Assembly: GCA_035500775.1 (NCBI GenBank)
Contig: DATJWY010000116.1
Coordinates: 1-6,625 of the forward strand
From: DATJWY01 sp035500775
GTDB lineage: Bacteria; Pseudomonadota; Alphaproteobacteria; Acetobacterales; Acetobacteraceae
Length of the DNA: 6,625 bases
Reading direction: 5' to 3'
The notes beneath the pieces were generated by a model that saw nothing but the letters and a program-made list of their open reading frames with translations, was not told where the DNA came from and ran no database searches. Shown piece after piece: positions 5,590 through 6,625 of this stretch. The translations under genes and the position numbers were made by a program. The stretch's first letter is position 1, and the number at the start of each line of letters is the position of its first letter.

Positions 5590-6567
5590 CTGTCCATCGC
5601 ACCGCACCTTGCCGCGCACCTTGCCGCTCTGGCGCTGGCCCTCGGTTTGGATGCCGCCTGCGGTTATCCGCCGGCGCTTTACCGGACCATACGCCATCCG
5701 GTTGTCTGGGCGGGCACTCTTATCGCAGCTTTGGACAGGCATCTGAACCGGCCGGAACTCGGCTTCCGGCAACGCCGCGCGCGCGGGATCGCCGCGGTGC
5801 TGGCGCTTCTGCTCGCCGCCCTGCTGCCCGCCCTGGCGCTGGAAGCGGTCGCGCGCGGAGCCGCCGGGATCGTGCTGCTCGCCCTGCTGACGAGCCCGCT
5901 GCTGGCCCAGCGCAGCCTGCACGATCACGTCCGGGCGGTGGCGGACGCGCTGGAGCGCGGCGGGCTCGCGGCCGGGCGCGAGGCCGTCTCGCATATCGTC
6001 GGCCGCAACCCCGCCTTCCTGGACGAAGCCGGGGTCGCGCGGGCCGCCATCGAAAGCCTGGCGGAGAATTTCTCCGATGGCGTGGTGGCGCCCGCCTTCT
6101 GGGCGGCGGCGCTCGGCCTGCCCGGCATCGCCGCCTACAAGGCGGTCAACACGGCGGACAGCATGATCGGCCATCGCACGGAGCGGCACGCCGCCTTCGG
6201 CTGGGCGGCGGCGCGGCTCGATGACCTCATCAACCTGCCCGGCTCCCGCCTCGCCGCGCTCTGGCTGATCCTGGCCGCCTGCCTGCTCCCCGGCGCGTCG
6301 CCAGCAAAAGCCGCGCGTGGCATGCGGCGGGACGCGCGGCATCACCGCTCCCCCAATGCCGGCTGGCCGGAGGCGGCGATGGCCGGGGCGCTCGGGCTGC
6401 GGCTGAACGGGCCGCGCGTCTATGGCGATGCGCGCGTCGAGGATGCCTGGATGGGGGACGGACGGGATAACGCCACCGCCGCGGATGTGCGCCGGGCGCT
6501 GCGGTTGTACCGGCTTGCCTGCGCGATCAATCTTGGCGCTGTGCTGGCGGCGTTAGCCGTCGTCTGA
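5590..6567 (+). CDS. cobD: adenosylcobinamide-phosphate synthase CobD/CbiB
   Basis: An inner-membrane enzyme of cobalamin synthesis. It joins adenosylcobyric acid to (R)-1-amino-2-propanol or its phosphate, giving adenosylcobinamide (phosphate). Hallmarks, numbered from 5590: LDAACGYPP at 20-28, RHPVVWAG at 35-42, SHIVGRNPAFLDE at 134-146, the highly conserved ESLAENFSDGVVAPAFW at 155-171, YKAVNTADSMIGHRTERHAAFG at 183-204 (continuing to ARLDDLINLPGSRL at 208-221), and SPNAGWPEAAMAGALG at 254-269. Hydrophobic segments lie near 5-22, 66-106, 218-234 and the C terminus. From 5590 the protein has 325 residues, normal for the family. The start is a problem: 5590 is a CTG, no ATG or GTG lies nearby, and no ribosome binding site is seen. 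ATG 5434 would add 52 residues unlike the family, and TTG 5647 would cut the first helix. No other cobalamin gene is visible here. Identity is certain; the start is not. Confidence 0.9.
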   Translation: MSIAPHLAAHLAALALALGLDAACGYPPALYRTIRHPVVWAGTLIAALDRHLNRPELGFRQRRARGIAAVLALLLAALLPALALEAVARGAAGIVLLALLTSPLLAQRSLHDHVRAVADALERGGLAAGREAVSHIVGRNPAFLDEAGVARAAIESLAENFSDGVVAPAFWAAALGLPGIAAYKAVNTADSMIGHRTERHAAFGWAAARLDDLINLPGSRLAALWLILAACLLPGASPAKAARGMRRDARHHRSPNAGWPEAAMAGALGLRLNGPRVYGDARVEDAWMGDGRDNATAADVRRALRLYRLACAINLGAVLAALAVV

Positions 6568-6573
6568 AGGGTT

Positions 6574-6622
6574 GCAGAGGGCTCTGCCCTCTGCACTCCC
6601 GCCAAAGGGCCAAGCCCTTTGG
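6574..6622. repeat. tandem perfect hairpin pair after cobD (REP-like, terminator)
   Basis: Stem one is GCAGAGGGC (6574-6582) with GCCCTCTGC (6586-6594) and loop TCT. Stem two is CCAAAGGGC (6602-6610) with GCCCTTTGG (6614-6622) and loop CAA. Both are perfect 9-bp stems with 3-base loops, seven bases apart, starting six bases after the cobD stop. The design is the same as at 173-216. It is cut by the window edge and may continue. It may terminate cobD transcription and probably belongs to a dispersed repeat family. Confidence 0.65.
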
Positions 6623-6625
6623 AAA

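Noticed and set aside
5400..5590. Cobalamin riboswitch upstream of cobD
   Set aside because: A stretch on the minus strand (GGGGAAAACCGGTG) resembles part of the core, but it is in the wrong orientation for cobD. The following conserved CCCCCGC and B12-box segments are absent.

Overview
The base composition is GC-rich with strong G/C preference at third codon positions. Both edges of the window carry paired perfect GC-rich hairpins between genes. Together with an aerobic-looking gene set and a cobD-type cobalamin gene, this suggests a chromosomal segment of an alphaproteobacterium, most likely Acetobacteraceae/Rhodospirillales. That placement is inferred from style and recalled family patterns, not from a search.

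Layout, left to right. (1) 1-388: the last codons of a plus-strand gene, a weak hairpin, then a roughly 250-bp non-coding structured element. Its ends form an imperfect 28-bp inverted repeat, and its inside is packed with perfect hairpins. (2) 389-2659: a divergent redox/stress-type module. doxX and a pirin gene are transcribed leftward, and a LysR regulator is transcribed rightward from a shared 105-bp intergenic region that holds two palindromic candidate operators. (3) 2660-4423: an intergenic stretch of 367 bp, a zinc-dependent medium-chain alcohol dehydrogenase with a long hairpin right after its stop, and a small DUF2905 membrane protein. (4) 4424-5368: a leftward MBL-fold hydrolase of the LACTB2-like type, convergent with the DUF2905 gene. 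(5) 5369-6625: a rightward cobD/cbiB gene whose start codon is unclear, followed by another tandem hairpin pair that runs to the window edge.

How the genes relate: only the lysR/doxX/pirin block looks like a functional unit (shared promoter region, co-directional doxX-pirin, familiar gene company). The dehydrogenase, DUF2905 protein, MBL hydrolase and CobD look like separate housekeeping or accessory genes. Three leftward genes have near-ideal Shine-Dalgarno sequences 6 nt from ATG, and these revise two of the starts (doxX at 1630, MBL at 5368). I found no CRISPR array, rRNA or tRNA, transposase, or convincing novel multi-gene system. The most unusual items are the 139-389 structured element, the operator architecture upstream of lysR, and the missing conventional start of cobD.
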